From Pseudomonas sp. R4-35-07 (GTDB lineage: Bacteria > Pseudomonadota > Gammaproteobacteria > Pseudomonadales > Pseudomonadaceae), in contig NZ_CP027732.1 of NCBI RefSeq assembly GCF_003852235.1, positions 5,518,001-5,582,000 on the forward strand: 64,000 nt of DNA, in the 5' to 3' direction. Below are positions 9,079-17,537 of the stretch, piece after piece. The notes beneath the pieces were generated by a model. The model was not told the DNA's origin and ran no database searches. It saw nothing but the letters and a program-made list of their open reading frames with translations. The position numbers were made by a program, and so were the translations under genes. Position 1 is the first letter of the stretch. Each line of letters opens with the position of its first letter.

Positions 9079-10005
9079 TTATTTCTGTTTTTCAAACCGA
9101 TAGAACAAGTTTGGCTCGCTGACGATATACAGCGTACCGCTCTCGTCCATGGTCACCCCTTCGGCACGCGGGATGGTGTCCTTGAGGCCGTTGAAGCCGC
9201 CCAACAGGGTCATGAAGCTGACTTGCTCGCCGGTTTCATCCAGCTCCAGCAGCAGATGGGAGTCGGCGGACAGCACCAGCAAGTGCCCGGTACGCGGGTC
9301 GATGGCCAGGGCAGACAGGTTACGCACATCCAGCTCGGTACTCGCCCGTTTCTGCTTGTCGCCTGTGAGGGTCTGGCTGCCGTCGCTCTTCCAGGTAAAC
9401 AGTGCCGGTGGGCGCTCTTCGCCCAGCACCAACTGCTGGTTGCGCGGGTCCCAGGTGATTGCTTCAAAGGCTTTGTTCTGGTCCTTGGACGGGCCCAGGT
9501 CATAACTGGGGAAATCGGCCTTGTTCAACGCCGTGGTGCCGGCGTCTACCTTGACGATGGTCAGGCTGTGCTCGCGCTCATCGACCACGGCCATCAAGCC
9601 ATTCTCCATCACCGTCAGGCCTTCCGGATTGTTCCAGCCGTTGAGGGGCATCTTGCGCAGCACGTCGCCTTGCAGGCTCAGCTCCACCAGGAACGGGTTC
9701 TTACCCATCACGGAGAACAGGGTTTTGGTGCTTGGGTTGTAGGACAGGTCCGAGGCCTCGTCCTTCTCCATCCCGAGCAGCAACTTGGCGTCGATGACCG
9801 CGTGATAGTCCGGCAGCCACACGCTTTCCCGGCGTTCAGCCGGGCTTTCAAAACCCTCCAGCACCCACAACACACCGCGATCATCCCAGTGCATCGCCCA
9901 GGCGATGCCATACAGGATCGCACCGGCCAGAAACACCCAGGAATACCAGCGCATGGTCAAGCGAGAGCGAAGCGTAGGTTTGGAAGTGGGCAGAGGCACG
10001 GCCAT
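9079..10005 (-). CDS. SdiA-regulated/YjiK-like beta-propeller protein (copy 2)
   Basis: A 308-residue paralog of the neighbouring protein, with an N-terminal anchor (WVFLAGAILYGIAWAM) and the same propeller landmarks: VMGKNPFLVELSLQGDVLRK, LSALAIDPRTGHLLVLS, and the C-terminal YIVSEPNLFYRFEKQ. The pair is separated by about 120 bases and reads leftward, so tandem duplication is likely. A calcium- or peptide-binding propeller is typical of the fold, but the role in Pseudomonas is not known. Confidence 0.8.
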   Translation of the reverse strand: MAVPLPTSKPTLRSRLTMRWYSWVFLAGAILYGIAWAMHWDDRGVLWVLEGFESPAERRESVWLPDYHAVIDAKLLLGMEKDEASDLSYNPSTKTLFSVMGKNPFLVELSLQGDVLRKMPLNGWNNPEGLTVMENGLMAVVDEREHSLTIVKVDAGTTALNKADFPSYDLGPSKDQNKAFEAITWDPRNQQLVLGEERPPALFTWKSDGSQTLTGDKQKRASTELDVRNLSALAIDPRTGHLLVLSADSHLLLELDETGEQVSFMTLLGGFNGLKDTIPRAEGVTMDESGTLYIVSEPNLFYRFEKQK

Positions 10006-10116
10006 TGAGGGCTTTTTCCGGAAGTCAGCTATAGGGAATAGAGCGAGAAGCTGGAATTATGCGGATGGCGTGTGAAAAAAATGCAAAACCCGATAGTCGG
10101 GAACACACACAAAACC

Positions 10117-10210
10117 AATGTGGGAGGGGGCTTGCCCCCGATAGCGGAGTGTCAGGCACAGGTTAGCTGGCTGACACACTGCAATCGGGGGCAAGCCCCC
10201 TCCCACATTT
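10117..10210. repeat. REP doublet, head-to-head
   Basis: Two inverted REP cores with GGAGTGTCAG...CTGACACACTGC inner arms. It starts four bases past the stop of the fumarylacetoacetase-family gene in that gene's direction of transcription, so it forms the 3' end of that transcript. Confidence 0.93.
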
Positions 10211-10212
10211 TT

Positions 10213-10878
10213 TCAGCGAACGACGCTCTCGAAGCGGTTGACGCCCGACAACTCCAGCACCAGCTTATCGCCGACATTCAGCGGCCCTACGCCAGCCGGG
10301 GTGCCGGTCAGGATTACATCACCCGCCTGCAGCGAGAAGCAGCCGGCCATGTGCTGGATCATCGGCACGATCGGGTTGAGCATCTGCGCGCTGTTGCCGT
10401 TCTGGCGGACTTCGCCGTTGATGGTCAGGCGAATGCCGATATCAGTCACGTCCGCGAACGTGCTGCCGACCACAAAAGGCGCAATCACCGCCGCGCCGTC
10501 GAACGACTTGGCGATCTCCCACGGCAGGCCCTTGGCCTTCAGCTCGGCCTGTTTGTCGCGCAGGGTCAGGTCCAGGGCCGGGGCGAAGCCGGAGATGGCG
10601 TCCAGCACTTCTTCGCGGCTTGGGTTGTTCGACAACGGCTTGCCGATCAACACGGCAATTTCCGCTTCGTAATGCACCGAACCGCGCTCGGTAGGAATAG
10701 TGAAACCGCCTTCCAGCGGCACTACGCAACTGCCCGGCTTGATGAACAGCAACGGCTCGGTCGGCACCGGGTTGTCCAGCTCCTTGGCGTGTTCGGCGTA
10801 GTTACGTCCGATACATACCACTTTGCCTACCGGAAAGTGGATGTTGGTGCCGTCGATATACTTGTGCTGGTAGCTCAT
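10213..10878 (-). CDS. Fumarylacetoacetate hydrolase-family protein
   Basis: A 221-residue FAH-fold enzyme. Family signs are the opening GKVVCIGRNYAEHAKEL, the metal-binding stretch HYEAEIAVLIGK (glutamates), and ILTGTPAGVGPL near the C-terminus. Relatives act as acylpyruvate hydrolases or oxaloacetate tautomerase/decarboxylases, and the exact substrate is not set by these motifs. It lies 24 bases downstream of the D-2-hydroxyglutarate dehydrogenase and is very likely co-transcribed with it, suggesting a role in handling 2-oxoacid side products. Confidence 0.9.
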   Translation of the reverse strand: MSYQHKYIDGTNIHFPVGKVVCIGRNYAEHAKELDNPVPTEPLLFIKPGSCVVPLEGGFTIPTERGSVHYEAEIAVLIGKPLSNNPSREEVLDAISGFAPALDLTLRDKQAELKAKGLPWEIAKSFDGAAVIAPFVVGSTFADVTDIGIRLTINGEVRQNGNSAQMLNPIVPMIQHMAGCFSLQAGDVILTGTPAGVGPLNVGDKLVLELSGVNRFESVVR

Positions 10879-10902
10879 GGAACGACTCCTTAAAAAGCGT
10901 CC

Positions 10903-12297
10903 TTAAACAACGAAGATCTTGCCTGGGTTCATGATCCCGTTCGGGTCGAACACCGCTTTCACGGCCTTCATGTATTCGATTTCAACCGGTGAGCGGCTGT
11001 AAGTCAGGTAATCGCGCTTGGTCATGCCCACGCCGTGTTCGGCGGAGATCGAGCCGTTGTATTTGGCGACGGTCTCGAACACCCATTTGTTCACGGTGGC
11101 GCACTTGGCGAAGAACTCGTCCTTGCTCAGGGTTTCCGGCTTGAGGATGTTCAGGTGCAGGTTACCGTCGCCAATGTGGCCGAACCAGACGATTTCGAAA
11201 TCCGGGTAGTGCTCGCCGACGATAGCGTCAATTTCTTTCAAGAAGGCCGGCACTTTGGAAACGGTGACCGAAATATCGTTTTTGTACGGCGTCCAGTGGG
11301 AAATCGTCTCGGAGATGTATTCGCGCAGCTTCCACAAATTATGCAGCTGGGTCTCGCTCTGGCTCATCACGCCATCCAGCACCCAGCCTTGCTCGACGCA
11401 ATGTTCAAAGGTCTCGAGGGCGTGATTGGCGACTTCCTCGGTGGTGGCTTCGAATTCCAGCAGCGCGTAGAACGGGCAATCGGTTTCGAACGGCGCTGGC
11501 ACGTCGCCACGCCCGAGGACTTTGGCCAGGGCCTTGTCGGAGAAAAATTCGAAAGCGGTCAGGTCCAGCTTGCTCTGGAAGGCGTGCAGCACCGGCATGA
11601 TCGAGTCGAAGTCGGTGGTACCGAGCACCATGGCGGTCAGGTTTTTCGGCGCACGGTCCAGGCGCATGGTGGCTTCCACCACGAAGCCCAGGGTCCCTTC
11701 GGCGCCGATGAACAGCTGGCGCATGTCGTAGCCGGTGGCGTTCTTGATCAAGTCACGGTTCAGTTCCAGCACATCGCCTTTGCCAGTGACGACTTTCATC
11801 CCGGCCACCCAGTTACGGGTCATGCCGTAGCGAATCACCTTGATCCCGCCGGCATTGGTGCCGATATTGCCGCCAATCTGGCTGGAACCGGACGATGCGA
11901 AATCCACCGGGTAGTACAACCCATGTTCTTCGGCAACGTTCTGCAATTGCTTGGTGACCACACCCGGCTGGCACACCGCGGTGCGGTCGGTAAGGTTCAC
12001 GTCGAGAATCTGGTTCATATAGTCGAATGACACCACCACTTCGCCATTGGCCGCCACCGCCGCCGCCGACAGGCCAGTACGGCCACCAGATGGCACCAGC
12101 GCCATCTTGTGGGTATTGGCCCAACGGACGATGGCCTGCACCTGCTCGGTGGTCTTGGGAAAGACGATGGCGCACGGCGCGGGCGCGAAGTGTTTGGTCC
12201 AATCCTTGCCGTAAGCCTCCAGGGAGTCGGCGTCGGTCAGCACTTTGCCGGGCTCAACCAGGGTCTTCAGCTCATCAATCAGGGCAGGATGGGTCAT
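10903..12297 (-). CDS. FAD-linked D-2-hydroxyglutarate dehydrogenase
   Basis: A 464-residue flavoprotein of the VAO/PCMH FAD-linked oxidase family. The FAD-binding part includes VPSGGRTGLSAAAV and SSGSSQIGGNIGTNAGG. The C-terminal FAD-oxidase domain has GHIGDGNLHLNIL and SAEHGVGMTKRDYL. The start at 12297 (MTHPALIDELKTL) is chosen because it gives the expected family length. Work in Pseudomonas stutzeri and P. aeruginosa shows that this enzyme oxidises D-2-hydroxyglutarate produced by SerA, which drives the serine pathway. Its divergence from serA here matches that partnership. Confidence 0.9.
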   Translation of the reverse strand: MTHPALIDELKTLVEPGKVLTDADSLEAYGKDWTKHFAPAPCAIVFPKTTEQVQAIVRWANTHKMALVPSGGRTGLSAAAVAANGEVVVSFDYMNQILDVNLTDRTAVCQPGVVTKQLQNVAEEHGLYYPVDFASSGSSQIGGNIGTNAGGIKVIRYGMTRNWVAGMKVVTGKGDVLELNRDLIKNATGYDMRQLFIGAEGTLGFVVEATMRLDRAPKNLTAMVLGTTDFDSIMPVLHAFQSKLDLTAFEFFSDKALAKVLGRGDVPAPFETDCPFYALLEFEATTEEVANHALETFEHCVEQGWVLDGVMSQSETQLHNLWKLREYISETISHWTPYKNDISVTVSKVPAFLKEIDAIVGEHYPDFEIVWFGHIGDGNLHLNILKPETLSKDEFFAKCATVNKWVFETVAKYNGSISAEHGVGMTKRDYLTYSRSPVEIEYMKAVKAVFDPNGIMNPGKIFVV

Positions 12298-12372
12298 CGA
12301 CAGAACTCTCGAACAATTCATGGTCATCCTGAGAACGCTTCACGTCGCAGGAATAGGTGTTTAGCGGGGCGC

Positions 12373-12386
12373 GTATGCTAGCATAC
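12373..12386. promoter_or_regulatory. 14-bp palindrome with symmetric -10-like hexamers
   Basis: GTATGCTAGCATAC is a perfect palindrome in the divergent D2HGDH/serA promoter region. Read on either strand it contains TATGCT, a reasonable -10 hexamer, so it could hold overlapping divergent promoters or an operator. TTGGGC on the minus strand (12404-12409) would be an acceptable -35 for the dehydrogenase. Confidence 0.4.
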
Positions 12387-12502
12387 CGCCCCCGCAGGAC
12401 AGAGCCCAAGGGCGTTTCTGCGGTGACGGCTTTCCTGCCGTCCGGGTCAGCTTAAGCGATCCGATTCCCTGCCATTTTTCTCCGGGATACAGGTTTACGC
12501 AG

Positions 12503-13732
12503 ATGAGCAAGACTTCTCTCGATAAGAGCAAGATCAAGTTCCTTCTTCTGGAAGGCGTCCACCCATCGGCTGTCGACGTTCTGAAAGCCGCCGGGTACAC
12601 CAGCATTGAGTACATCACCAGTTCTCTGCCGGAAGCCCAGCTCAAGGAAAAGATCGCCGACGCGCACTTTATCGGCATTCGCTCCCGCACTCAGTTGACC
12701 GAAGAAATCTTCGACCACGCCAAGAAACTCGTGGCGGTCGGCTGCTTCTGCATCGGCACCAACCAGGTCGACCTCAACGCAGCGCGCGAACGCGGCATCG
12801 CGGTGTTCAACGCACCGTACTCCAACACCCGTTCCGTAGCGGAGCTGGTGCTGGCCGAGGCCATCCTGCTGTTGCGCGGTATCCCCGAGAAGAACGCTTC
12901 CTGCCACCGTGGCGGCTGGATCAAGAGCGCGGCCAACTCCTTCGAAATCCGCGGCAAGAAGCTGGGTATCGTCGGCTACGGTTCGATCGGCACTCAGTTG
13001 TCGGTATTGGCTGAAGGCTTAGGCATGCAGGTGTTCTTCTACGACACCCTGACCAAGCTGCCATTGGGCAACGCCACCCAGGTCTCGAGCCTGACCGAGC
13101 TGCTGGGCATGTCCGACATCGTCACCCTGCACGTTCCGGAAACTGCCGAGACCCAGTGGATGATCGGCGAGAAGGAAATCCGCGCCATCAAGAAAGGCGG
13201 GATCCTGATCAACGCCGCGCGCGGCACAGTGGTCGAGCTGGACGCCCTGGCCGAGGCGATCAAGGACAAGCACCTGATCGGCGCCGCCATCGACGTGTTC
13301 CCGGTAGAGCCACGCTCCAACGACGACATTTTCGAAAGCCCGTTGCGCGGCCTGGACAACGTGATCCTGACCCCGCACATCGGCGGCTCTACCGCTGAAG
13401 CCCAAGCCAACATCGGCCTGGAAGTCTCGGAAAAACTGGTCAAGTACAGCGACAACGGCACCTCGGTATCGTCCGTGAACTTCCCGGAAGTGGCCCTGCC
13501 GGCTCACCCTGGCAAGCACCGTCTGCTGCACATCCACCAGAACATTCCGGGTGTGATGATGGAGATCAACAAGGTCTTTGCGGAAAACGGCATCAACATC
13601 TCCGGTCAGTTCCTGCAGACCAACGAGAAGGTCGGCTACGTGGTGATCGACGTCGACGCCGAGTACTCGGACCTGGCGCAAGAGAAGCTGCAGCACATCA
13701 ACGGCACTATTCGCAGCCGGGTGTTGTTTTAA
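12503..13732 (+). CDS. serA: D-3-phosphoglycerate dehydrogenase
   Basis: A 409-residue NAD-dependent enzyme making 3-phosphohydroxypyruvate in serine synthesis; E. coli-type SerA can also reduce 2-oxoglutarate to D-2-hydroxyglutarate. The nucleotide-binding motif is GIVGYGSIGTQ. The catalytic arginine region is LINAARGTVVELDAL, the glutamate is in IDVFPVEPRSND, and the histidine is in LTPHIGGSTAEAQ. A C-terminal ACT domain (residues about 335-409, HQNIPGVMMEINKVFAENG) provides serine feedback inhibition. The leader contains a GACGGC/GCCGTC hairpin at 12425-12442. Confidence 0.97.
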   Translation: MSKTSLDKSKIKFLLLEGVHPSAVDVLKAAGYTSIEYITSSLPEAQLKEKIADAHFIGIRSRTQLTEEIFDHAKKLVAVGCFCIGTNQVDLNAARERGIAVFNAPYSNTRSVAELVLAEAILLLRGIPEKNASCHRGGWIKSAANSFEIRGKKLGIVGYGSIGTQLSVLAEGLGMQVFFYDTLTKLPLGNATQVSSLTELLGMSDIVTLHVPETAETQWMIGEKEIRAIKKGGILINAARGTVVELDALAEAIKDKHLIGAAIDVFPVEPRSNDDIFESPLRGLDNVILTPHIGGSTAEAQANIGLEVSEKLVKYSDNGTSVSSVNFPEVALPAHPGKHRLLHIHQNIPGVMMEINKVFAENGINISGQFLQTNEKVGYVVIDVDAEYSDLAQEKLQHINGTIRSRVLF

Positions 13733-13740
13733 GAGCAGTT

Positions 13741-13816
13741 GTAAGCGGCAAGTTGCAAGCGGCAAGCTAAAAGCTCTTGCTTGCAGCTTGTAACTTGTAA
13801 CTTGAAGCTTGCAGCC
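13741..13816. repeat. Imperfect inverted repeat of GCAAGTTGCAAGC type
   Basis: A run of variants of GCAAGTTGCAAGCGGCAAGC in the left half and their complements (GCTTGCAGCTTGTAACTTG) in the right half, so it can fold into a long hairpin. A related copy lies at 34276-34356. It differs from the REP family of the window. Confidence 0.7.
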
Positions 13817-13818
13817 AT

Positions 13819-13856
13819 AAAAAAACGGGAGCCCCGCAAGGGACTCCCGTTTTTTT
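13819..13856. terminator. Bidirectional intrinsic terminator, serA / DUF4399 gene
   Basis: The arms ACGGGAG (13825-13831) and CTCCCGT (13844-13850) extend through CCC/GGG around a GCAA tetraloop. A run of A precedes the hairpin and six T follow it. The hairpin can stop serA and the convergent DUF4399 gene, whose stop codon overlaps the T tract. Confidence 0.92.
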
Positions 13857-14295
13857 ATTTCACGTTAACCGTGATGACTTTCGAGGCAACCGTCGGGTTG
13901 AACTGCATGTGCAGTTTGTCGCCGGCCACCAGTTGCAAGGTGTGCTTGCCGGGCGTCAGGGTCAGTTCGGTTTCGGTCTGAGCCTTGCCGTAATGGATCA
14001 CGGTATCGGTGGCCGGAATCGGCAGTTTCGCATCGGGCAATTCTTTCTGGTCGATCAGCAAGTGGTGGTGGCCGGTGCCGGCCGTCTGGTCGGTGGCCGG
14101 CGCCAGTTGCAGGCCTTCCATGCCGAACTTCACGGTGAAAGTCTTATCGACGGTGGCGCCGTCTTTGGGCGAGACGATGAATACTTTCGCGTCTTCAGGC
14201 GGCGCGCTGCGCGGGATGCCGTCGGCGGCAGTGGCCAACATCGAAGCACCCAGCATCAAAGAGGCCAGGGTTGCACGGGACAAAAGGGCTTTCAT
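13855..14295 (-). CDS. Periplasmic DUF4399 protein
   Basis: A 146-residue exported protein. The start at 14295 is supported by GGAGAAG upstream and gives a clear signal peptide, ALLSRATLASLMLGASMLAT, cleaved after ATA. The mature part has FIVSPKDGATVDKTFTVKFG, GTGHHHLLIDQ and LTPGKHTLQLVAGD, characteristic of DUF4399. The histidine cluster GHHHLLID could bind metal. Proteins like this are often found near serA in pseudomonads. No function is established. The longer upstream frame is not needed. Confidence 0.87.
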   Translation of the reverse strand: MKALLSRATLASLMLGASMLATAADGIPRSAPPEDAKVFIVSPKDGATVDKTFTVKFGMEGLQLAPATDQTAGTGHHHLLIDQKELPDAKLPIPATDTVIHYGKAQTETELTLTPGKHTLQLVAGDKLHMQFNPTVASKVITVNVK

Positions 14296-14428
14296 TCGCT
14301 TCTCCAGTTTTTTGTGAAATCTGTAGGGTTCTGACAACTTCGCGACAAATTGCTGTCCAAGGCACTCGACACCATAGCAAAGCGATGCTGAACGGCGTCT
14401 CGCCCGTACGAATTCTTTAGGAGTGACC

Positions 14429-14911
14429 ATGCGCTTTTTGCCTGGCCTGTTACTGCTGCTTCCCCTTCTAAGCGCCCCGGCTCACGCCGAGCTGATCGAT
14501 GATGTCAACGATCGCGGTGAGCTGCGCATCGCCCTTGAAGCCAACACCCCGCCTTACAATTTCAAGGAGGGCGAGAAGCTCACCGGCTTTGAGGTTGAGC
14601 TGGGCGAACTGCTGGCAAAGGAGATGGACGTACGCTCCTCGTTTATCACCACCGATGATGCCGACCTGCTGAACGGCGTGGCGACCGGCAAATATGACGT
14701 GGCGCTTAACCATATCGCTATGACTGCCGAGCTTGAGGATCAGTTCGATTTCAGCGCGGCGTATCACCAGACGCCGGAGCTGGTGATTCCGTTCCAGAAG
14801 GGCAACCCGGCGTTCAAGAGCAGCCTGGACAATGCGTTGAAGCGAGTGAAGGATGACGGCCGCTTGAAGGCGTTGGAGCACAAGTGGTTTGAGGGCAATG
14901 CACCGCAGTGA
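14429..14911 (+). CDS. Short amino-acid-type solute-binding protein (internally reduced)
   Basis: A 160-residue exported protein of the SBP_bac_3 family, with ATG at 14429 spaced five bases from TTAGGAG and a signal peptide ending APAHA. Lobe 1 is normal (RGELRIALEANTPPYNFKEG, TGFEVELGELLAKEM, VATGKYDVALNHIAMTAEL). After YHQTPELVIPF the chain jumps directly to the C-terminal family helix, LDNALKRVKDDGRLKALEHKW. About 80-100 residues forming most of lobe 2 are therefore missing compared with the usual 240-260 residues. The frame is open and well translated, so it is either a functional mini-protein or a decayed relic. No permease or ATPase gene is adjacent. Confidence 0.75.
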   Translation: MRFLPGLLLLLPLLSAPAHAELIDDVNDRGELRIALEANTPPYNFKEGEKLTGFEVELGELLAKEMDVRSSFITTDDADLLNGVATGKYDVALNHIAMTAELEDQFDFSAAYHQTPELVIPFQKGNPAFKSSLDNALKRVKDDGRLKALEHKWFEGNAPQ

Positions 14912-14913
14912 CC

Positions 14914-14945
14914 AATGTGGGAGGGGGCAAGCCCCCTCCCACATT
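14914..14945. repeat. Minimal REP palindrome
   Basis: AATGTGGGAGGGGGC and GCCCCCTCCCACATT are separated by only two bases, so the outer arms of two REPs are joined with the inner region deleted. It sits between convergent genes and would form a very stable hairpin. Confidence 0.88.
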
Positions 14946-14971
14946 TGTTCCAGGCAAGACTTGACGCCGGC

Positions 14972-15604
14972 TTAAAACGGCTCGTTGCCGCGCCGACGGA
15001 ACCAGCCGGTCAGGGACAGGCGTTCACGCGTGGCAGGCAGGACCTCGTGGGGCACTTCGCCGGAGAGGAACACCACCAGGCTGCCGCCGGTAGGCGCCAC
15101 GTCGTGTTCGATGCCACCCTTGAGGTACATGCGCAACTGCCCGCCGTGTTCGGGCAGCCAGGCGTCGTTCAAATAGATCACGGCCGAGACCATGCGCCGG
15201 TCATCGTCGCGAAAACGATCCACATGCTTGAGGTAGAACGCCCCGGGCGGGTACATCGCGAAGTGGCTTTCGAAGTCTTCCAGGCCAAGGAACAGGCCAC
15301 GGTTCATGGCCAGGCGCAGGCCGTCCATTATCGCCATGTAGGTATCGCAGACGGCGGCATCGCCCTCTTCCAGCCACTGGATGTGGTCGCCGCGAATCCC
15401 CTCGCGAATTTCCTGGGCGGGCCCGCGCCCCACCGCCGCTGGCGCCAGCTCACCTTCAGCCGCACGTTTACGGCACTCAGCCGCCAGCTCCAGGGTCAGA
15501 GCCTGGGGCAGGAAGGCATGCTGCTGCGACCAGCCTTGTTCGGCCAGGTCGTCGACAATGCGTTGCAGCAGGGGGTGATCAAGGGGCATTTGCATGGCGC
15601 GCAT
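14972..15604 (-). CDS. 2-oxoglutarate/Fe(II)-dependent dioxygenase
   Basis: About 210 residues from the ATG at 15604; two nearby methionines are alternative starts. The double-stranded beta-helix iron site is H127-x-D129 in FYLKHVDRFRDD with H186 in GEVPHEVLPA, and R195 further on is the likely 2-oxoglutarate anchor. AVIYLNDAWLPEHGGQLRMY is the family core strand. It belongs to the 2OG-Fe(II) oxygenases related to prolyl hydroxylases. The substrate, protein or small molecule, is unknown. It is convergent with the short binding protein. Confidence 0.87.
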   Translation of the reverse strand: MRAMQMPLDHPLLQRIVDDLAEQGWSQQHAFLPQALTLELAAECRKRAAEGELAPAAVGRGPAQEIREGIRGDHIQWLEEGDAAVCDTYMAIMDGLRLAMNRGLFLGLEDFESHFAMYPPGAFYLKHVDRFRDDDRRMVSAVIYLNDAWLPEHGGQLRMYLKGGIEHDVAPTGGSLVVFLSGEVPHEVLPATRERLSLTGWFRRRGNEPF

Positions 15605-15735
15605 AGTATCCATACGCCTGTAAATCCGACAGCGCCGTCGAGCGCTCGAATACACTTTAGTCAGGTGACTGATAGGACTTCTCGACAAATCCTACGCCCG
15701 ACACGGACAATAGTGGCCGACTGACAGGAGTCCTT

Positions 15736-16488
15736 ATGCGTCGTTTGTTTCTTTCCTTGCTGATGTTCTGCGTTTTGCCCGCCTGGGCAGACGGCCATGA
15801 CCAGTTGTACAAGGTTGCCGGCTGGGCCGAACAACGTGCGCATTTCAATGACGCCCTCAGTGCCGCCCAACAGCGCTACCGCAACAGCCTGCCGCCGGCG
15901 GTGTACCAGGCGCTGGTGGACAACAGCAACAAACGCTTCGCGGCCCAGGCCATGGACCAGCGCGCCGAGGCCCAGTTGCGCAAGCACCTGGCGGACCCCA
16001 AACCGGCCCTGAGTTTTTTCCAGTCGCCCCTGGGCCGCAAGATTGTCGCCGCCGAACTGCTCGCCACGCGTCGCGACCAATTGGCGAAAAACGCCCAGGG
16101 CCTGCCGAAAATCCAAGCCGATGCTACCCGCAGCCTGATCATCGGCCACCTGGCCCAGGCCCTGCCCGCGCGTGAAGCGGGCGCCGAAGTCAGCCTGGCG
16201 ATTGCCGGCGTGGCAGCGGACAGCTTGAGCCAGATGATCCCCGGCCTGTTGGGCGGCGGCCAGGCTCAGGGCATGTTGAACGGGCAGCGTGAGCGGCTGA
16301 TGCAGCAGATCGACAAAGATCTGAATAACACGCTGCTGTACGTCTATCGGGATTTGTCTGACCCGGAGCTGGAAGAATTCGCTACGTTTGCCGAATCGCC
16401 GGAAGGCAAGGCGTATTACCAGGCAGCGCTCGCCGCCATCCGCGCAGGGCTGGCTGTCGGTCAAAGCACCTCCAGCCTGGCGCAGTAG
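15736..16488 (+). CDS. Exported DUF2059 protein
   Basis: A 250-residue protein with signal peptide RRLFLSLLMFCVLPAWA. The mature part is helical and rich in A, Q and L. The DUF2059 region lies near the C-terminus: IDKDLNNTLLYVYRDLSDPELEEF followed by FAESPEGKAYYQA. ACAGGAG precedes the start. Periplasmic location is expected; its role is not known. It is convergent with the alpha/beta hydrolase across a REP doublet. Confidence 0.85.
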   Translation: MRRLFLSLLMFCVLPAWADGHDQLYKVAGWAEQRAHFNDALSAAQQRYRNSLPPAVYQALVDNSNKRFAAQAMDQRAEAQLRKHLADPKPALSFFQSPLGRKIVAAELLATRRDQLAKNAQGLPKIQADATRSLIIGHLAQALPAREAGAEVSLAIAGVAADSLSQMIPGLLGGGQAQGMLNGQRERLMQQIDKDLNNTLLYVYRDLSDPELEEFATFAESPEGKAYYQAALAAIRAGLAVGQSTSSLAQ

Positions 16489-16493
16489 AAAAA

Positions 16494-16587
16494 AATGTGG
16501 GAGGGGGCTTGCTCCCGATTGCGGTGTGTCAGCTACACATAAGTTGACTGGCACACCGCTATCGGGAGCAAGCCCCCTCCCACATTT
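16494..16587. repeat. REP doublet, head-to-head
   Basis: Two inverted REP cores around GGTGTGTCAG...CTGGCACACCGC, located between the convergent DUF2059 and hydrolase genes. Confidence 0.93.
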
Positions 16588-16595
16588 GGATCGTG

Positions 16596-17537
16596 TCAGG
16601 TCAGATGGCTCGTCAAGTATCGGAAATACTCTTCGCGAATTTCTGGAATTTCATTGGCCAGATGATGCCTGCCGCGCTTGAGCATCAACACCTCGGGCTG
16701 GTCGAACTTGCTGCGCAGCACCCGCAAATTGTGCTGCCAATCCACCGTCATATCCTCTTCACCCTGCACGATCACCGGCCGCCGTGGGCTGCGCGGTGCG
16801 GCTTCGATGCGTTTGATCCAGCGCGCCAGGGCGCCTACCCAGGCGGTCGGCAGTTGGCGCGGCTGCAACGGGTCGGCTTCGAGAAAGGGCTTGAAGGCCG
16901 GGTCGTTGGAGTTATCGCTGAACCGTCGCGCGATGCCTTTGACGAACGGGCGCAGCAGGTAATAGCTGGCTTGCGACCAGCCCCATGCACGCGGACGTAC
17001 CAGCGGCGACAGCAGAAAGGTCTTGCCCTGGGCCGGGCTTTCGGCGCCGTGGTTGAGCAGGTGATCCACCACGATGGCGCCGCCGGTGCTTTGCCCGAAC
17101 AGGTGCCAGGGTTGCGGCAATTGCAGCGCCTGGGCCTCGGCGAACAACGCCTGGACCACGTCCTGGTACACCGCAAACTCATCGATACTGGCACGCACGC
17201 CGCTGGACAAGCCATGGCCCGGCAGGTCGCAGGCGATCACCACGAAGCCCTGGTCCAGCGCCCAGTCCACTACGTGGCGGTACAGCCCCATATGGTCGTA
17301 GAAGCCGTGGAACATGAACATTGTCGCCACGGGCGCAGCCGGCCACCATACCTGCGCCACCACCTCGAACCCGCCCACCTCCAAGCGCCCCAGACGGCTC
17401 ACGGCCGGCACCTTGCGTGCGCCCAGGTCGAGTCCATAGAAACGTTGATAGACCCGCGCCTCGGCTGACAAAGGCTGCGCATCCACCAGGGGCCGCAAGC
17501 TTTCGCGCAGATGATCAGGGTCAAAGTTAACGGGCAT
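16596..17537 (-). CDS. Alpha/beta hydrolase (serine aminopeptidase S33/lysophospholipase type)
   Basis: A 313-residue hydrolase starting at MPVNFDPDHL. The nucleophile elbow is GQSTGG with S150. The oxyanion region is MFMFHGFYDHMGLYRH, the strand before the elbow has IACDLPGHGLSSG, and the acid and histidine are likely in VQGEEDMTVDW and RGRHHLANE near the C-terminus. No signal peptide is seen, so it is cytoplasmic. Lipid or ester substrates are likely, but specificity cannot be read. It diverges from the DUF6436 gene. Confidence 0.88.
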   Translation of the reverse strand: MPVNFDPDHLRESLRPLVDAQPLSAEARVYQRFYGLDLGARKVPAVSRLGRLEVGGFEVVAQVWWPAAPVATMFMFHGFYDHMGLYRHVVDWALDQGFVVIACDLPGHGLSSGVRASIDEFAVYQDVVQALFAEAQALQLPQPWHLFGQSTGGAIVVDHLLNHGAESPAQGKTFLLSPLVRPRAWGWSQASYYLLRPFVKGIARRFSDNSNDPAFKPFLEADPLQPRQLPTAWVGALARWIKRIEAAPRSPRRPVIVQGEEDMTVDWQHNLRVLRSKFDQPEVLMLKRGRHHLANEIPEIREEYFRYLTSHLT

